IMG/VR virus record: IMGVR_UViG_3300035691_000003
Location: 1 to 64,000 of that record
DNA from: a virus
Length of the DNA: 64,000 nucleotides
Strand: one strand, 5' to 3'
Positions within the stretch are counted from its first letter, which is position 1; every line of letters starts with the position of its first letter. The position numbers were made by a program, and so were the translations under genes. Shown piece after piece: positions 1-8,236 of the stretch. The notes beneath the pieces were generated by a model. It was not told the DNA's origin. It was given only the letters and a program-made list of their open reading frames with translations, and did no database searches.

Positions 1-1
1 C

Positions 2-136
2 GCCGACGACGTGTTTGGACTGGTGATCATGGTTGCGATTGTACTCATCGCCTTTAGTTTTATGGATAGTTGCACAGCACGTAGACGCTATCTCGATCTG
101 CGGGATCGTCTGGAACGAATCGAACAGAAGCGATGA
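2..136 (+). CDS. Small membrane protein, C-terminal part (cut by window edge)
   Basis: An open frame enters from the left edge and stops at TGA 134-136, leaving 44 residues. It holds one hydrophobic segment (FGLVIMVAIVLIAFSF) followed by a basic, charged tail (ARRRYLDLRDRLERIEQKR), so it looks like a single-pass membrane protein with a short cytoplasmic helix. The start lies outside the window. It overlaps the next start by ATGA, which suggests coupled translation. Function is unknown; holin or spanin-related roles are possible but unsupported. Confidence 0.6.
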   Translation, partial: ADDVFGLVIMVAIVLIAFSFMDSCTARRRYLDLRDRLERIEQKR

Positions 137-267
137 GCCTGCTAATCTCCATTGCCATCTTCCTCGTCGGCTTCCTCGTCGGCTATCTCTGGGCGTTGTT
201 TGAGGTGTGGGTGGATGGGCGGGAGAGGGCCGAGCGCAAACAGGAGGCTGCTGATGATGATGATTGA
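133..267 (+). CDS. Small single-pass membrane protein (44 aa)
   Basis: ATG at 133 overlaps the stop of the preceding frame (ATGA). The N-terminal 22 residues are strongly hydrophobic (MSLLISIAIFLVGFLVGYLW), followed by an acidic/basic tail ending in four aspartates. Very small proteins of this form are common near phage lysis and structural genes. No family is recognised. The GAGG inside its 3' end serves as the ribosome site of the next gene. Confidence 0.55.
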   Translation: MSLLISIAIFLVGFLVGYLWALFEVWVDGRERAERKQEAADDDD

Positions 268-517
268 ATTTGCCGATGACGACGGCCCGGCTGCCACTCT
301 CGCCGCACTGGAGCGGGAGGTGGTGGAGGCGGCAGTCGGCTTACATGAAGCAGGCAAGCAACAAGGGTCAGGTGACACGGAATGGTTCAGTGAGGACGTA
401 ACAGCGCGGCGGCGTTCAGGTGCCGAGGCGATTTTGAATAACGCGGTAGACACCCTCCTCGCCGCCCGCGCCGCACAATCTCCTCCCGCCGACAGTAAGG
501 AAGACAGGTTTCAGTGA
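254..517 (+). CDS. Unknown small protein (87 aa)
   Basis: Three consecutive in-frame ATG codons (254, 257, 260) follow a CAGGAGG site at 241-247; 254-260 is therefore the start region, and 254 is given. The protein is acidic at the N-terminus (IEFADDDG) and helical (ALEREVVEAAVGLHEAG; AEAILNNAVDTLLAARAAQ). It overlaps the upstream gene by 14 nt and the next by 4 nt. It may be a small virion or regulatory protein; I recognise no family. Confidence 0.55.
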   Translation: MMMIEFADDDGPAATLAALEREVVEAAVGLHEAGKQQGSGDTEWFSEDVTARRRSGAEAILNNAVDTLLAARAAQSPPADSKEDRFQ

Positions 518-606
518 TCACTATCATCTTCATACTGGTGGTTTTTATCTTGGGCGTTATTCTCGCCGTGGCTCTATCGGACGACGCTGACGGGGATAGT
601 TTTTAA
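514..606 (+). CDS. Tiny membrane peptide (30 aa)
   Basis: GTG start at 514 overlaps the upstream TGA (GTGA). About 20 residues form one hydrophobic helix (ITIIFILVVFILGVILAVAL), followed by an acidic tail (SDDADGDSF). It continues the run of short membrane proteins at the left end of the window. Coding status rests on the coupled start and the clean membrane-helix composition only. Confidence 0.45.
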   Translation: MITIIFILVVFILGVILAVALSDDADGDSF

Positions 607-654
607 GCAGGTGCAGTGAACTCGTGATACCATGCGCCGATGGGAGGACCGGTT

Positions 655-2082
655 GTGCAAACTGAAGACGACATCCGCCGCCGCCGTGCATTTCAAGACG
701 CGCTGAACCGTGGGTTACAGGCACCAGCGTTGAAGCAGCCATCACCAACATCGTCCTTCATGCCCGGCGAATCGGCAGGTATTCCAACCGGCATCAAGCT
801 GGGTGGCATATCAAAACTCCCCGACCCACGCAACCTCGGCCTGTCGCTGCCGCAACCAGCCACCCCGCCCATCAACCTCGAAGATATGCAGCCGCCGACG
901 CCGAACGAACCAGTCGCCCCCGCCTCCAGCCCGCGCATCGGCTACTCGACCGCCGGGCTGACCGGGACCGACGCGCTGATTCAACGTCGCCGGGCACTGG
1001 AGGAGGCCGACCCTGAATCACAGGTGACAGCAGCCGGGGAAATCCTCCCACCCCGCAAGACCGGCCATCTGCGCGGTCTGGGCCAAGGTGCGCTCATCGG
1101 CCTCGGCACTGGCGACCCCGACCGGCCTCTCTACTCGCTGGGCCAGATGATAGGCGGCGCAGTCACCGGCGCAGTCTCCCCGCGCTCCGTCGCCAAGATG
1201 CAGCGGCGCTTTGACCTGGGCCAACTCGACACCGACCTGGCACGGGGGCTGAAGCTGGAGGGACTGGAGCAGGAGGTCCGTGGACCGAAGTGGGGCCAGA
1301 CCTCCACGCGGGTAGTGCGGGAAGGTGAGTATCCCGGTATCGAAGCAGGCACGGAGATTCGCGTGCGCGTCGATCCGCGTACCGGCTCCGTCACCGACAT
1401 CGTCGGACCAAACCAGAAGCCCGTCATCAGCGACCTTGCCAAGCGTCCGTCTGCTGGAGCGCCCCACTACGAGAAAGATGCTGACGGCTATATGGTGACA
1501 ATCCAGGGCGGACAGTCGAAGCGCGTGGTGGACGAGAACGGCAAGCCGCTGCAAATCAAACGTGGCAAGGACGACGAGGAGTATGTCGAAGTGACGGTCA
1601 ATGGCCGCACGTTGAAGGTCAGTCCATCGCAGGCGCTCACCTACTACGGTCAAATCGGCGCGCAGGAAACGAAGCTCACCACTGAGCAGGCGGAGCGCAA
1701 GGCGAAGGCTGAGGCGGCGCAACAGGAACTGGAGTCGTTGGAGACGGCGGAAGAAGCGGCGCGCGTGGAGAAGGACCGGGCCTATCAGACACTCGACGCC
1801 ATGCGCAAAGACCCCAATCTCGCCAAAGAAGACATCGCGCAGGCCGAAGCGGCAGCCAAGGCGGCGGACACTCAGTATCAGTCCTTCGGTGAAAAGAAAC
1901 GCGATGCCAAGCGGCGGATTACGGAGAATACAGTGGCGACACCGCCTCCAGTCTCCGCCGCCCAGCCCTACGCTGGACGGACGATGTCACGGGCCGATCT
2001 GGAACGGTACGCGAAGGACAAGGGGTTGAGTATCGAGGAAGCCGAGAAGCAGGTTCGCGCACAGGGGGTGCAGGTTCAGTGA
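655..2082 (+). CDS. Unknown virion-associated protein with coiled coil (475 aa)
   Basis: The GTG at 655 is preferred over the in-frame ATG at 640, because a GGGAGG site (642-647) sits 7 nt upstream of the GTG and overlaps the ATG. The first ~150 residues are proline-rich and low in structure. Residues ~300-450 are a charged alpha-helical stretch (TEQAERKAKAEAAQQELESLE) typical of a coiled coil. The C-terminus ends in VRAQGVQVQ, nearly repeated at the end of the next gene. Position just before the giant internal protein and terminase suggests an internal or ejected virion component. This is inference; no family is recognised. Confidence 0.7.
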   Translation: MQTEDDIRRRRAFQDALNRGLQAPALKQPSPTSSFMPGESAGIPTGIKLGGISKLPDPRNLGLSLPQPATPPINLEDMQPPTPNEPVAPASSPRIGYSTAGLTGTDALIQRRRALEEADPESQVTAAGEILPPRKTGHLRGLGQGALIGLGTGDPDRPLYSLGQMIGGAVTGAVSPRSVAKMQRRFDLGQLDTDLARGLKLEGLEQEVRGPKWGQTSTRVVREGEYPGIEAGTEIRVRVDPRTGSVTDIVGPNQKPVISDLAKRPSAGAPHYEKDADGYMVTIQGGQSKRVVDENGKPLQIKRGKDDEEYVEVTVNGRTLKVSPSQALTYYGQIGAQETKLTTEQAERKAKAEAAQQELESLETAEEAARVEKDRAYQTLDAMRKDPNLAKEDIAQAEAAAKAADTQYQSFGEKKRDAKRRITENTVATPPPVSAAQPYAGRTMSRADLERYAKDKGLSIEEAEKQVRAQGVQVQ

Positions 2083-2288
2083 CATACAATCTCAGCAGTG
2101 AAGAGATGGGCTGCGCGATTGTCCACTATCTACGTGATGAAAAGAAGGTGGACGTGGACTATAAGAACATCTTCATTAACTGGAACGTGGACAATCAAGG
2201 TATCGTGACGACAACTATCCGCGTCGAGGAACAGGAACAGGTGCGGGCGCAGCGGGAAGTCGAAGCGCAGGGGGTGAGAGTGCAGTGA
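2079..2288 (+). CDS. Unknown small protein (69 aa)
   Basis: GTG start overlapping the upstream stop (GTGA). The body (MTYNLSSEEMGCAIVHYLRD) looks like a small globular alpha/beta protein; the tail (EQVRAQREVEAQGVRVQ) echoes the C-terminus of the preceding protein. The DNA of that tail, CAGGGGGTG, can act as the ribosome site of the following gene. No family recognised. Confidence 0.6.
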   Translation: MTYNLSSEEMGCAIVHYLRDEKKVDVDYKNIFINWNVDNQGIVTTTIRVEEQEQVRAQREVEAQGVRVQ

Positions 2289-2479
2289 GATGTCATCGGC
2301 TTATTCCGAACATACATTTGCATCCTGCGACTGGTGAGGCCGTTGAGGTAGGTTATGAATGCGTGGACTGCGACTTGGAAGATGACGGCCAGTGGGTTCA
2401 GGCGCAGAGCGGTGAGTATGTTTACGTGACACTCGACGCGGTGCCTACTCAGGTTTACCGAACGCGATGGGAGATGTGA
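2285..2479 (+). CDS. Unknown small protein with CxxC (64 aa)
   Basis: GTG start at 2285 in a GTGA overlap with the previous stop. It contains one CVDC pair and is rich in acidic and aromatic residues, ending TRWEM. A single CxxC is too little for a confident zinc site. It sits directly before the giant internal protein, whose GTG start follows its stop with no gap. Confidence 0.5.
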   Translation: MRCHRLIPNIHLHPATGEAVEVGYECVDCDLEDDGQWVQAQSGEYVYVTLDAVPTQVYRTRWEM

Positions 2480-5400
2480 GTGCCCGACAACGATCTCGAC
2501 GCTTATCTCAACCCGCTCACCGCTCCCCGCTCCCCCCGTGAGCGCGTCCACTCCATCGCCTCCCGCATCGGCCTCGACCCATCCATTGCCGACGACTACC
2601 TGAGACTTACCCGTATCGAATCCGGTCAGAATATCAACGTCCGCGACTCGCCCAAGGGAGCTAAAGGTTTCGGCCAGGTGATGCCCGACCGCCCCGGCTT
2701 GTCCACCCGCACCATCGGCAACAGGCGTTACAACCTGCGTGACCCGGATGAGAACGTCGAAGCTGGGCTGCGACTGTTTCAAGCCGGTGGCAGCGACCCG
2801 GTAGCGCGTCGGTTGGAATACTTTGGCGGCGCAGGCGCGCGACGGCAGTACCAGCGCACCGGACGCATTCCAAATATCTCCGACGGCAATATGACCGCCG
2901 CGCAATATGTCCGCGCTACCGGCGCGCAGCAATTACAGTCCCCAACCTCCGACCTCGACTCCTATCTCGACCCCGTGGAGCAGACCCCGCCTGTCAGCAG
3001 CCAGAAACGAGTTGTTCAGAATCCCCCAGCATCCCCCAAACAATCCACGACACAGTCTGCTCCACGTACTACCCCCAGCTATCGCCAGCCGTTCGCCCCG
3101 GTGTCGCCTGAGACGCAGGCTGCCATTCGCGCTGGCATCGCCGACGCCGAACGCCCACCCATCGCCCCTCCGCCCGGTCGCGCCGCCGCTCTGCTGCGCC
3201 AGTACGGGCAGACGAAGGGCGTGGAGAATGTCGTACAGCAACGTGAAGCGCAGACCCGTGCGGCAGTGGAGCAGGAGTATCGCGCGCGACGTGGGCCATA
3301 TGGCAGTCCGACTCCGACAGGGGCGCTTCACCTGATTGCTAACCCAATCGAGTCCCTCACCGGCCTGTTTCGTTCCGACGAGGAGAATATCAACCGGGAG
3401 ACGCAGGAGCGGTTGAAGCAGCAGCAGGTAGCCACTGAGCCGGAAGTCGAGTCGATTCGCAAAGAGTACGGGCAGATGTCCGCACCGGTGCGGTCGGTGG
3501 TTGCGCCACTGGCGAGAGGCGGGGCGTCACTGCTCAGCATTGCTGGAGGCTTGGCTAACCTTGGCGGAATGTTGCCGAAGGGTACTCTTCCGCCGTTGGA
3601 CAAACTCCACGACTGGGCGAAGAAGAGGGCGGCGATTATCGAGACTGGAGCATCGCTCCCGCCGCTCGCCGAGGAGCGCGGGCTAAGTTCTCTAATCACA
3701 GGTAACGCAAAGCTAAAGGAAGTCGAACGTGGCATCCCCGAGAAAGTCGCCACCGGGTTGGCCGACCTCGGCGTTGGGTTGGGCCAAATCATCCTGCTGA
3801 AGAAGGCGACGAACTTACCCTTCAACCAGCTCCTCGCCCTGGAAGCAGCGGCGAAATCAAGCGATTCACCAATCGACCAACAGCTTGGCAAAGCGGCTGA
3901 AGGGTATGCGCTTGGCTCGGCACTGGAATCAAACCTCAGTCGTGGTACAAACGCCGCCCTCTTCGGCCTCCCTACTGCCGCGCAAACTGGCTACGAAGTC
4001 AGCCAGGGCCGCATGTTGCCGCTCGACGCTGCAATTCAAACCGGCATTCAGGCGGGGGCCGGGGCAGTGTTGACGCCGTCGCGAAGAGGCAGGCCGAGCG
4101 AGGTGGCACAGGTTGAGTTGCGACCTGAGCCGCGCGTTGAAACATCGCAAAGAGACACGCAGGATACCGGTCGTCAGTTTAGGACTCTAGCTGACGTACT
4201 GGACCATGAGCGCTCGCTTCCCAAGGTGGAGCAGGATGCCTTTCGGGATGCACTGGCCGCTGATCCGGCAGTCGAAAAGGCAAACGCTGCATGGCTTGCC
4301 GGGGCTGATATGTCAGTTTTAGGCGAGGCGCACCGACGGTTTGCTGAGCGTTATTTCAACCAGAAGCCGGATACGGCAATCGAAAGGTACTTAGATGGGC
4401 CCCCAGTTCAAACCCAGCCGCCAGTGGAAACGGAACGCGCGCCGGTTGAGCCAGCCGCAATGGCGGAATCTTTGGCTCGTCCTGTTCAATCCGTGGACAG
4501 GACGGTTGGAGAGGTGGCCGCGCCCGAAGCTCCGGCCCGCTTCTTCCACCGCGACTACGGCGAAGTAATCGAATCCCCCAACCAGCGCGGCGTCAGCAAA
4601 GGTCGAGTGCGTGTTACTGCTGAGGACGGTACTGAGCACGTCATCAAGCGCAGCGCAATGACCGGTGCAGGCAATCAGCGCGCAGTGCCGATTCGCCCGG
4701 AGCCAGTTGCCGAATCTGCTCAGGCGGAATCAGCAATATCACCTGAGCGGAAAGCGCAATCCGCTCCAGTGGAAATCGAAAAGCGGTCGGAACCGGCGGC
4801 GGAATCTTCTACCACCGCCGTCAAAAACGCCGCGATGGCCTCCGACCGCGCCGCTCGCGATCTCCCCGAACTCGTCGCCGCCGAACCCCGTCGCGCCGCC
4901 GAAGTCCACCAACGCGCCCTCGACGCGAACACTCGCGACCCGCGCAGCGTGGATCGTCTCGTCGCTCAGTCTCTCACCGGCGACAAGAACCTCACCGACG
5001 TGGAAACCGCGCAACTTCGCCTCCGCGCGCAGGAGATTAAGAACCGCGAAGGTGAGCTGCTCGACGAACTCAACTCCGCCACCGACCCGCAAACCATCCG
5101 CGAGAAGCGCACTGAACTCGACTCGCTCACCGAGGAGTTCGACCAGCTTAGCCAGGCGACCAGGAAAGCAGGGACCGAGTGGGGGAGGGCCGGAGTTGCG
5201 CGCCAACAGGCCATCGACCAAGACTTCTCCCTCGTGGCAATGAAGGCGCGGCTGAAGGCGGCGAAAAGGGACGTGCTGACAGCGGCTGAGAACGCACGAG
5301 TCGAAGAACTGGAACGCAAACTTCGAGCGGCGGAGAAACGTGCCGAAGAAGCTGAACGGCAGGCAACGCAGCAAGAGTCAGCCAGCGCCGCCGACAAGTA

Positions 5401-8236
5401 CGTCAAAGAGCAGCGGGTCAAGGTGCGCAGCCAGACACGGCGCACGAAGGAGCAGTTGATTGCTGAGCGTTCGGCGCTGAAAAGCGAACTTTCAGCGTTG
5501 ATTGAAGCGCCTTCGGTGAAGGAGTTTTTACGTAATGAGAAAGGTGAGCTTGACCCCGAAAAGGCTGGGGAGCTGACACGTGTCCTGCGCGATCTTGCCC
5601 GCAACTACATCGAGGACGGAGTAACGAAAGCCGAAGAACTGGTGGATAGAATCCATGAGCATGTAAAGGATGTCAGCGACCTGACAAAGCGTGAAGTAAG
5701 CGATCTGATCTCCGGCTACGGCACAATACGTCGCGCAACCCAGAACCCGGTTGAGAGAAAACTGAATGAGATCAAGGCCATTCTTGCAGCGACTTCAGGC
5801 AGGGCTGACGTACTGGAAGAATCAATCCGCCCACTGCGTCGTGGACAGCAGCGCGAGAAACCTACCGAAGACCAACGCCGCGCGCTGCGGGAACTCAACG
5901 AGGCGATGCGTGAGCACGGCCCGGAACTGGCGCGCGAACCCTACGATCCGACAACCCGACAGGCAACTCCGCTCGACAAGGCAAAGACCACCACTCGAAA
6001 TCGCATCGAGCAACTCAACCGCTGGATCGCCGAAGGGAAACGTGAGACGCAGACCCGCACGGAAATTATTCCCGACGCAGAGCTTATTCGACTTCGCGCC
6101 GAGCGTGACGCTCTGGAGCAAACTGCGTCGCTCCTGGAAGATCCAAAGGCTGACGATCGCGCTATTGAGCAACGGGTGAAAGCGCTGGAAAAGTCACTGA
6201 CCGAGGTTCGTCAGCGGGTACAAAGCGGTCAGGTTGAGCCGAGACTGAAGACCGGCGCAAAGCAACTCTGGTCCGAAGAGATCGGGCGACTAACCAAGGA
6301 GAGGGAAGTGCTTAACGGCGTTCTCTCCGACATGCGTGCCGAGGCTAAACGTAAGGGGCGTCAGGCTACCCAGCCAGCTGAGGTCTACGGCCAGCGCATG
6401 TCATGGCAGGAGTTTGAGAAGGCGGCTCAGCGTGAGCTTAATCGACGCAAGGATCTGGACAAGCGGGCAATGGAGTACGAGCGCCGTATTCGTGAGCGGG
6501 ACTTTGCCGACAAACCAAAAGTCAAGCCGCAGTATACGCGAGAGACGATTGCGCGTACCAAGGAAGTTGATGCGCTAAAAGCCGAATACAACAAGCTGCG
6601 CTATCAGGCCACCCGCTCCTTCGGCGGCAAGCTCATCGACACCGGCGTCGGCGTTGGCAACATCCCCAAGACCCTGCTGAGCATGGCGGATGTTTCAGCA
6701 CTGCTTCGTCAGGGCGGCATCGGCTACGTGCAACACCCCGTTCTCTCCACCCGCGCCGCTCGCGACATGCTCACCGCCTTCACCAGCCACGGGTTCGCCA
6801 ACGTGGAAGAGGCCATCAAGTCCAACCCGAAATTCGACCTCGCCCGGCGCTCCGGCGTCGAGTTCACCGGCGTGGATCGCAACGACCCGCACCTGAACCG
6901 TCGCGAGGAGGGCTATCTCGGCTCCGGGGCGATTGACACACTCGCCAAGGGCCGCGCCAACCCGCTGCGTGCCATCAAAGCCGTCAAAGACTTCTCCGAA
7001 CGCACCTTCGTCTCCTTCCTCGACTCACAGCGCATGCGCATCTTCGAGCAACAAGCCCAGGCGCTGCGCGACATGGGTCTCACCGGCAAGGAGTTAGATA
7101 CAGCACTCAAGTCCCAGGCCAAATACATTAACATCATCACCGGACGCGGCTCGCTCGGCACTGAAGGCAACAAGTACGCCCCCGCGCTCAACCTCGCCAT
7201 GTTCTCTCCCCGGCTGGTGGCCTCCCGCTTCCAGTTTTTGAACAAGATGCTGAACCCGGTCGCGTGGGCCAGGATGCCCTCCGGCGCGCGTAAGCTCCAG
7301 ATGACCGACAACGTCAAATTCCTCGTCGGCACGGCGGCGGTGTTGGGACTGGCAAAAGCAGCGGGCGCAAACGTCAATCTCGACCCCGACGACGCGGACT
7401 TTCTGAAAATCAAAGTCGGCAACACTCGCTTCGACACCCTCACCGGTCTCCAGCAGCCCTTACGCTTCACCCTTCGCATGGCAAAGGCGATTCGCGGCGG
7501 CAAGACCTACAGCGGCGACCCCAAGGGCGACATTCTCGCCGACTTTGCGCGCTCCAAGGCATCCCCGGAAATCGGCCTTGGCTGGGACTTTTTCGCCGGT
7601 CAGAACCGCCTCAGCGGCAAGCGTTTCGAGCCATCCGACGTTGGCCGCAACCTCATCCCGCTGCCGCTGCAAGACTTCGCCGAATCCATCAAGGAGGACG
7701 GCGCACTGCGCGGCTCGGTCGAAGCGCTCCCCTCGCTCCTCGGCGTCGGCGTGCAGACCTACAAGGGCGCGGCGGAGAAGCCGACGACGGAGGCGGAGAA
7801 ACTGGCCCGGCGATTCCTTCGCAACAAACTGCCGGACGAAGCACGCGATCAGGAGCAAATCGACCTCGACACAAAGAAGTCGGAACTACGCGCTCGTGCG
7901 CGCCGAGGTGAGGACGTAACCAGTGATCTCGCGACACTCAAGGGCAAAATTACCGACCGCCAAGCCAAAGCCATCCTCGCCGCGCGTAATCGCACCCGGC
8001 TTCAGGAGGACGTCAACCGGCTGGGTATCAAGGACGCGCTCTTGGTCTACTCAGTGGCGAACCCGCAACAGCGGGCCGAGTTGCGTGACTTGCTCACCAA
8101 GAAAGCGCCACTAGCCGACGTGTTGCCACCCGACGAGCAGGCCAAGGTGCGCGCCAAACTGGTCGACTACGGTATCAGCGGCGGTCGCCCCGCCCGTCCA
8201 TTACGCCAATCCCGTCCGTCCCGAGCCGAGCGATGA
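2480..8236 (+). CDS. Giant internal virion protein with N-terminal lytic transglycosylase
   Basis: This 1918-residue protein starts at GTG 2480, 6 nt after GGGAG. Residues ~20-130 resemble an SLT/lysozyme-like fold: catalytic Glu in TRIESGQ (about residue 47), then GAKGFGQVMP (61-69) and later EAGLRLF. Such domains let ejected virion proteins cut peptidoglycan during DNA entry. The middle (~residues 790-1380) is a very long charged helical region. The last ~500 residues (FSERTFVSFLDSQRMRIFEQ, QPLRFTLRMAKAI) recall the C-terminal parts of large phage polyvalent proteins, but that assignment is from memory. It is probably packaged in the head and ejected. It overlaps the terminase start by ATGA. 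Confidence 0.85.
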   Translation: MPDNDLDAYLNPLTAPRSPRERVHSIASRIGLDPSIADDYLRLTRIESGQNINVRDSPKGAKGFGQVMPDRPGLSTRTIGNRRYNLRDPDENVEAGLRLFQAGGSDPVARRLEYFGGAGARRQYQRTGRIPNISDGNMTAAQYVRATGAQQLQSPTSDLDSYLDPVEQTPPVSSQKRVVQNPPASPKQSTTQSAPRTTPSYRQPFAPVSPETQAAIRAGIADAERPPIAPPPGRAAALLRQYGQTKGVENVVQQREAQTRAAVEQEYRARRGPYGSPTPTGALHLIANPIESLTGLFRSDEENINRETQERLKQQQVATEPEVESIRKEYGQMSAPVRSVVAPLARGGASLLSIAGGLANLGGMLPKGTLPPLDKLHDWAKKRAAIIETGASLPPLAEERGLSSLITGNAKLKEVERGIPEKVATGLADLGVGLGQIILLKKATNLPFNQLLALEAAAKSSDSPIDQQLGKAAEGYALGSALESNLSRGTNAALFGLPTAAQTGYEVSQGRMLPLDAAIQTGIQAGAGAVLTPSRRGRPSEVAQVELRPEPRVETSQRDTQDTGRQFRTLADVLDHERSLPKVEQDAFRDALAADPAVEKANAAWLAGADMSVLGEAHRRFAERYFNQKPDTAIERYLDGPPVQTQPPVETERAPVEPAAMAESLARPVQSVDRTVGEVAAPEAPARFFHRDYGEVIESPNQRGVSKGRVRVTAEDGTEHVIKRSAMTGAGNQRAVPIRPEPVAESAQAESAISPERKAQSAPVEIEKRSEPAAESSTTAVKNAAMASDRAARDLPELVAAEPRRAAEVHQRALDANTRDPRSVDRLVAQSLTGDKNLTDVETAQLRLRAQEIKNREGELLDELNSATDPQTIREKRTELDSLTEEFDQLSQATRKAGTEWGRAGVARQQAIDQDFSLVAMKARLKAAKRDVLTAAENARVEELERKLRAAEKRAEEAERQATQQESASAADKYVKEQRVKVRSQTRRTKEQLIAERSALKSELSALIEAPSVKEFLRNEKGELDPEKAGELTRVLRDLARNYIEDGVTKAEELVDRIHEHVKDVSDLTKREVSDLISGYGTIRRATQNPVERKLNEIKAILAATSGRADVLEESIRPLRRGQQREKPTEDQRRALRELNEAMREHGPELAREPYDPTTRQATPLDKAKTTTRNRIEQLNRWIAEGKRETQTRTEIIPDAELIRLRAERDALEQTASLLEDPKADDRAIEQRVKALEKSLTEVRQRVQSGQVEPRLKTGAKQLWSEEIGRLTKEREVLNGVLSDMRAEAKRKGRQATQPAEVYGQRMSWQEFEKAAQRELNRRKDLDKRAMEYERRIRERDFADKPKVKPQYTRETIARTKEVDALKAEYNKLRYQATRSFGGKLIDTGVGVGNIPKTLLSMADVSALLRQGGIGYVQHPVLSTRAARDMLTAFTSHGFANVEEAIKSNPKFDLARRSGVEFTGVDRNDPHLNRREEGYLGSGAIDTLAKGRANPLRAIKAVKDFSERTFVSFLDSQRMRIFEQQAQALRDMGLTGKELDTALKSQAKYINIITGRGSLGTEGNKYAPALNLAMFSPRLVASRFQFLNKMLNPVAWARMPSGARKLQMTDNVKFLVGTAAVLGLAKAAGANVNLDPDDADFLKIKVGNTRFDTLTGLQQPLRFTLRMAKAIRGGKTYSGDPKGDILADFARSKASPEIGLGWDFFAGQNRLSGKRFEPSDVGRNLIPLPLQDFAESIKEDGALRGSVEALPSLLGVGVQTYKGAAEKPTTEAEKLARRFLRNKLPDEARDQEQIDLDTKKSELRARARRGEDVTSDLATLKGKITDRQAKAILAARNRTRLQEDVNRLGIKDALLVYSVANPQQRAELRDLLTKKAPLADVLPPDEQAKVRAKLVDYGISGGRPARPLRQSRPSRAER

